NCBI RefSeq assembly: GCF_965363235.1
Contig: NC_134845.1
Coordinates: 68,291,261 to 68,355,260 of the forward strand
DNA from: Mytilus galloprovincialis
Lineage: Eukaryota > Mollusca > Bivalvia > Mytilida > Mytilidae
DNA length: 64,000 bases
Direction: 5' to 3'
In this document: positions 59,549 through 64,000 of the stretch, in pieces
Layout of the letters: each line of letters opens with the position of its first letter
How positions within the stretch are numbered: the first letter of the stretch is position 1
Made by a program: the position numbers and the translations under genes
Notes under the pieces: generated by a model
Told to the model about the DNA's origin: nothing
The model's input: the letters and a program-made list of their open reading frames with translations, nothing else
Database searches by the model: none

Positions 59549-59858
59549 ATTAGTCTCCAAGTTTCTGACCCGCATAGAAAAGTATCGATTTTATATTTTA
59601 GTTTAAGATCCTTATTTTTGGTGTTTGTTCTGTGGGTTTTGCTCCTCCAGACTGGTTTAAGGATAGCTAAGGCTTGTTGAGCTTTTCTTTTTCTTGATTG
59701 GATGTCTTCATCTGTCCCTCCTGATGTACTGATGACAGATATGTAAACTCTCGGACATCTTCAATTTTAGTATCTCTCACTTTGGTGTTTAACCTCATAT
59801 ATTTTGTCTTTTTTTTTATTAATGTACAGTCCTACTTGTTTTGTAGTTGTTTCAAGGA
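59549..59858 (-). mobile_element. RTE-like RT fragment, unit 4 (shortened)
   Basis: Keeps the SETWRL-proximal and EDVREFTYL parts; the FADD part is deleted at about 59858. Confidence 0.7.
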
Positions 59859-60062
59859 ATTTAGGTTATGTTAAGGTGGAATAAACAGGGAATCCCCCAA
59901 GAAGGACATTTCAAATAAAAAAAAAAAAGTTATGTTTTTTGTGACTGTTGTAATTTATACTACGTTTCCCTTCAAATATTAAATGGGTTTAGTGTGTCCT
60001 TATAACATAAAAAAAAAACATTTTTAATGAAAAAAAGGTAACATCGCTAAATTGTACCGAAT

Positions 60063-60384
60063 AAACTCATCATAGATTATAGGAATGAAATTTAATATTC
60101 ATGCAAGACGCGCGTTTCGTCTACAAAAAACTCATCAGTGACGCTCGAATTAAAAATGATATAAAAGGCCAAATAACGAGCATTATGGACCAAAATTCCT
60201 AAAAGTATACAGCTAAGGTAATCCATCCCTGAGGTACACAATGTAGAAAAGCCTTAGTTTTTCAAAAAATCAAAGTTTTGTTAACAGTTTATTTATAATT
60301 ATGAACATATCAATGATAACTCAAGTCAACACAGAAGCGCTGACTACTGGGCTGGTGATACCCTCGGGGAAATAAATCTTCACC
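60063..60384 (+). repeat. Dispersed mussel repeat, family S3 (fuller copy)
   Basis: GACGCGCGTTTCGTCTAC, CAGTGACGCTCGAATT, AGCTAAGGTAATCC, then GACTACTGGGCTGGTGATAC and CCTCGGGGAAATAAATCT. Inserted between ACCGA and ATAGCTC relative to units 1-3. Confidence 0.82.
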
Positions 60385-60480
60385 TGCAGATATAGCTCTT
60401 AATAAGAAATTTATAGAGCATAGAAGTACAAATAAAAGATTGTTTTGAAGACAGGATTCGAATCTTGCTCATACCTTTTG
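60385..60480 (+). repeat. tRNA-like remnant, unit 4
   Basis: Same block as 28218-28305, but the B box is altered to GGATTCGAATC. Confidence 0.35.
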
Positions 60481-61206
60481 CTTTTTTTTGTGTTGTTATA
60501 TTACATTCTAATGTTTCTATCATATTTGTTCGGATGTTTGATTAACTCATAGAATCATTCTTGTTCTTTTTGTCTATATAGTATACTAAGTATATCATTG
60601 TATTAAAGACAAAATAATGTATCGATTTTTGCTTATTGTGTGCATTCATATGACCGTTTATACTCTTGACTTACTTTCTATTCATGTGTAACATATATGA
60701 AATGAACAATTGCCGTCAAACTGATGTAGGTACCTGTACATAACCAATAGCACGAGAATTGATTCTATAGCAATGAAACACAAATGTTGCGAGTGTAATA
60801 TACACATACATGTAACTTAAATAAGGCCATTGTATACAAGTTTTTTACAACACAAACATTAGAAAATTTAAACAACACCACAGAACAAATCAATTACACT
60901 ACAAATCGTGAGTGTAGGTAAAACATCAAGAAGCTGTTGCATCTGTATCACAACGAAGGGCCGATTTGTTAAAATGCCAGAAAAGGCCACATGATATGTG
61001 TTAGGTGTTCTATGGCCAACTGATGTAAGATGTTCTCCGGTTAAAATATTTATTATCTTATCTTATAGACGATAAAACCTAAAAAGATCAGGACAAATAC
61101 AGATATACATATATTCAGAATGAGAAAAACAGCATCCCATTTGACTTTGTTCGATATTATTTGGCTTCTTGACAAGTAACGTGATATGGTACCTTATGCG
61201 CATTAA

Positions 61207-61578
61207 CAGGTCGGGAACTCTGCCTTATATGGAAATGCATGAATTAGCATACTTATGTCCTCGCACATGTAATTGTTTATTTAGGTGTGACGCAATATAT
61301 TCTTACCTGAGTTTTAATATTGACCAATCAACAAAATGAGTAACAATGCATGATGGACTACTACGTGTTTACAATCAACCAAGAACACGTGTTATTTACT
61401 GAAATACAACAATTTTTTTCGTGCAATGAGGGATTAACAATTTCGCTTAGTTTTTCATTTTTTGTATCCACATTTATAGTTGGTGATATAAAATTTACGT
61501 TCCATGCTCAGATTAACAAAAAATTGTTTCTATGTGAAGAAACAAGTGTTTGAGTTACCTGATATATAGCCATTAATA
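61207..61578. other. Unassigned DNA beyond the array edge
   Basis: Starts CAGGTCGGGAACTC, which resembles the left end of the 46891 MITE, but no matching right end is seen. Confidence 0.4.
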
Positions 61579-62740
61579 TACTGAGTGCCGATGAAAACGC
61601 AACACTTTTGTTTTTCAAAAAAGTCTGATAATTTTTATTTATTTTATATTAGAACTTTGTGAAGTTGGTTGAAAATGACTTTAAAGACAATTGTCGACAA
61701 CTTTACGGTTGGGTGATTTTTGGAACAAATGCAAAGTAAGGGTTATTTTGAACGGACATAAACCGAGTTCACCGCTTTTCAACATACGCACCATTTTCAC
61801 GATTTTGTCATTTAAAGCTTGGCTAATGTCATGAATTTTCCCGCCCTTATTGTAAGGAAACTGCAATAAACATCTGAGTAAATGCCAGGACTTTCTGACA
61901 ACCAGCGACATGCAGTTTCGGGCATGATCCAATGAAGCCTTTCACAGCATACAATAACCCAAATCATCCACAAATTCAACAAAAATGGATCAGTTAATGA
62001 TAATCCACATCCCGGGTTTCAAAAAGCAAGAAACGCTCAGCAAAACCGATACATTTAGTCTTTAACATATCCGATATCGACTCTGATGGATGTCCAAAGG
62101 TCACGTGAGTTCAATGGTGGTCACGGTAGATCCTATGGAGCAATTTCAGTAAAGCACCATTTGCGCAGAAATTCAACGGTTAAAGAGGACCACAGTCGAC
62201 ATCTAAACGGCTGTCTGGTGTAAACATCGAATTCTGTAGACCAAAAATCATTCATTATGTACCAAAAATCATCAGTGGTGGTTACATAGACGTTTGGCAC
62301 CAGCCTTGGCCAAAAGTCGTGCGTTTCGCCAGATTTAGGTCCGATAGAGCAAATTTTGCATCAGATTTGACATGGTTTAGACGATGAAAACCACCACCAA
62401 TATCAAAAAGTCAGCTTGAGTTTGCTTAACAGGACAAGTGGAATAACATTCCTCGAGATCACATAAAACGTCCAGGATGATCAATTCCACGGCGCTGTCA
62501 AGATTGCGCTGCACAACGGGGTTGTAACATTTTTAGTTAGGACTGTGATTTGATGATTCGACATTGGATGTTTCGTTTATCTATTGCGCCCGAAAGATGA
62601 CAATGAAACATTTTTGTTTGATATCGATCTATTGTTAGAATTGTTAATTTTCAAGAACAATTCATGTTGAAAGATTATGATTTCTAATATAAATTTTATT
62701 TTTGAAAAACCAAGTGCTGCGTTTTCATTGGCACTCAGTA
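61579..62740 (+). mobile_element. Decayed Tc1/mariner element
   Basis: Inverted ends CTGAGTGCCGATGAAAACGC and the complement of CTGAGTGCCAATGAAAACGC, flanked by TA. Internal plus-strand frames show a Tc1-type C-terminus: SPDLGPIEQILHQ (the D-x-x-PIE box), QDKWNNIPRDHIKR and RRCQDCAAQRG. There are several stops and frameshifts, and the N-terminal DNA-binding part is not readable, so no active transposase. Confidence 0.85.
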
Positions 62741-63249
62741 TATGTTTGGTGATGGCACGGACATTTCATGTATTCGTCTACCAGACAGCAACGAAACAAC
62801 AGAAAAAATCACAATTACCCAAAAGACAACTAACTAGTGTAAAAAAACAGCCGGTGCTAATTTCCATTAGGGCAGCAATTTTCGTATAGATAGTGAAAAA
62901 TAAAATTGTGATCCGCCTTGAATTTTGTGCTCGTAAAAAAGGCGGACTCGGTTTTCCATTATAAAATATTTACATACATGACAGTGATGACAGACTCTAT
63001 AAGTATTGATTTTTGCCATATTTTAGTATTTTGGACTTTCAAACTGTTCCCCATGTTCTGCAGACAGCGAAGCAAGCAACTGTAGTCTCATTTTTTCGTC
63101 TTTGCAAGTTTTTTAACGGACACGGACATTTGCCAACCTTCAAAAAATCATTAATGGCGTTATCCATGTTTATGTACGACAAGGATGAAACTCTGATATG
63201 TTTTGTGAAAATTGCAGCGTTGGATCTAAACCTATTATATTTCTTTTAT
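62741..63249. other. Unassigned DNA
   Basis: A 123-codon open frame begins at 63013 but shows no recognisable motif and runs into a repeat, so I do not call it a gene. Confidence 0.4.
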
Positions 63250-63475
63250 TCATTGGATAAATTTCTCCTACTTTTGTATATACAATTAGTTCGTTGTTTT
63301 GTTGTTGTTTGGATTGTTTTAGAAAAATGTACACAAGTAGGTGTTGGTCCTTTCATAGCTTACTTTCTAGCATTGAACTTATGATTGCGTACTTTACTAG
63401 ATTGTGTCTTGGATGGAAAGATGTCTCATTTGGCACTCATATCTCATCTTCTTTCTTTATACAAAGCACGTTTTA
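63250..63475 (-). repeat. S1-type repeat, reverse
   Basis: Reverse head AAGATGTCTCATTTGGCACT then CATATCTCATCTTCTTTC; middle GGTGTTGGTCCTTTCATAGC. Confidence 0.65.
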
Positions 63476-63674
63476 TAAAACTTAATAGGTAATATGACAC
63501 CGAATATGATCCAGAGGATTTGAATAACTGGAGACATTGCACATACGTCAATAGGACAGCAGCCGAACGATAAAAATACCTCTGAGATATATTTTGGGAT
63601 AAAAAAAAAGCAACACACAGACTTTATCGATGGATGAAACTATACAAAATATGTTAAGATATTTATTTACCGTA

Positions 63675-64000
63675 TAAAATTGAGAATGGAAATGAGGAAT
63701 ATGTCAAAGAGACAAAAACCCGATCATAGATCAGACAACAGCCGAAGGCCACCAATGGGTCTTCAATACAGCGAGAAACTCCCGCACCCGGTTGAGACTT
63801 TCAGCTGGCCCCTAAACAAATATGTATACTAGTTCATTGATGATGGACGTCATACTTAACTCCGAATTATACACAAGAAACTAAAATTAAAATCATACAA
63901 AACTAACAAAGGCCAGATGCTCCTGACTTGGGTCAGGCGCAAAAATGCGGCGGGGTTAAACATGTTTTTTGAGATCTGAACCCAACCCCTATACCTCTAG
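63675..64000 (+). repeat. S2 repeat, running off the window
   Basis: ATTGAGAATGGAAATGAGGA head, AAACTCCCGCACCCGGTTGA, GACTTGGGTCAGGCGCAAAA, AATGCGGCGGGGTTAAACAT. Matches 21758-22090. Confidence 0.82.

Larger units (their letters stand above)
56294..61206. repeat. Array unit 4, partial
   Basis: Leader block, LINE copy 3, RT fragment 2, spacer, ending after GCGCATTAA at 61206. No zinc-finger gene follows within the window, so this is the edge of the array. Confidence 0.82.

Noticed and set aside
61207-61250. Sequence like the 46891 MITE left end (CAGGTCGGGAACTC)
   Set aside because: No matching right end or duplication within the window; could be chance or a truncated copy.
63013-63384. 123-codon plus-strand frame near the window end
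   Set aside because: No recognised motif, hydrophobic low-complexity composition from T-rich DNA, and its 3' part is an S1 repeat.
1-64000. Retrovirus-like, LTR or Polinton-type elements
   Set aside because: I looked for capsid, integrase, protease and long direct terminal repeats and saw none. The RT fragments are of the LINE type.

Overview
This is a eukaryotic, AT-rich, gene-poor window that looks like nuclear DNA of a marine mussel (Mytilus-like bivalve). The assignment rests on several dispersed repeat families that I recall as common in mussel sequences (heads around 181, 5735, 8190, 21758, 57060, 60063 and 63675) and on the mollusc-style mix of DNA transposons and LINE fragments. I ran no database search.

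The only convincing host genes are five tandem C2H2 zinc-finger genes, all on the minus strand: A (12150-13543, lacks its start codon), B (17496-18932), C (32274-33680), D (44668-46074) and E (54192-55829). Each is one long exon of 16 to 19 fingers behind a good 3' splice site, and no other domain is visible. Each is followed downstream by 0.6 to 1.9 kb of decayed fingers. In A and B this tail has become a 19-copy array of an 83-bp unit, which cannot stay in reading frame.

Layout: 1-5068 is AT-rich DNA with inverted and tandem repeats. 5069-7460 is a long-inverted-repeat transposon. 6120-13543 and 13544-18889 are two almost identical copies of a 7.4-kb segment, the second with a 2,079-bp deletion. 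19376-24432 is a nest of at least four transposons, each inserted in the one before. 24433-61206 is a tandem array of about 10 to 12 kb units, three full and one partial. Each unit runs: repeat-rich leader, LINE fragment, second reverse-transcriptase fragment, spacer, optional transposons, decayed fingers, zinc-finger gene. 61207-64000 holds a decayed Tc1-like element and mussel repeats.

Because the units are paralogous, insertions private to one unit can be compared with an empty site in another. This gives exact boundaries and target duplications for many elements. The most interesting result is two unrelated non-autonomous families (one insertion at 5069-7460, two at 38897-41782 and 50419-52656). 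Both have termini beginning CACAGTG, the canonical RAG recombination-signal heptamer, and exact 5-bp target duplications, the signature of the Transib/RAG-like superfamily. Second is a 1,458-bp element with a TTA target duplication, built largely of 11-bp, helically phased CG repeats in both orientations. I saw no retrovirus-like or Polinton-like element and no CRISPR.
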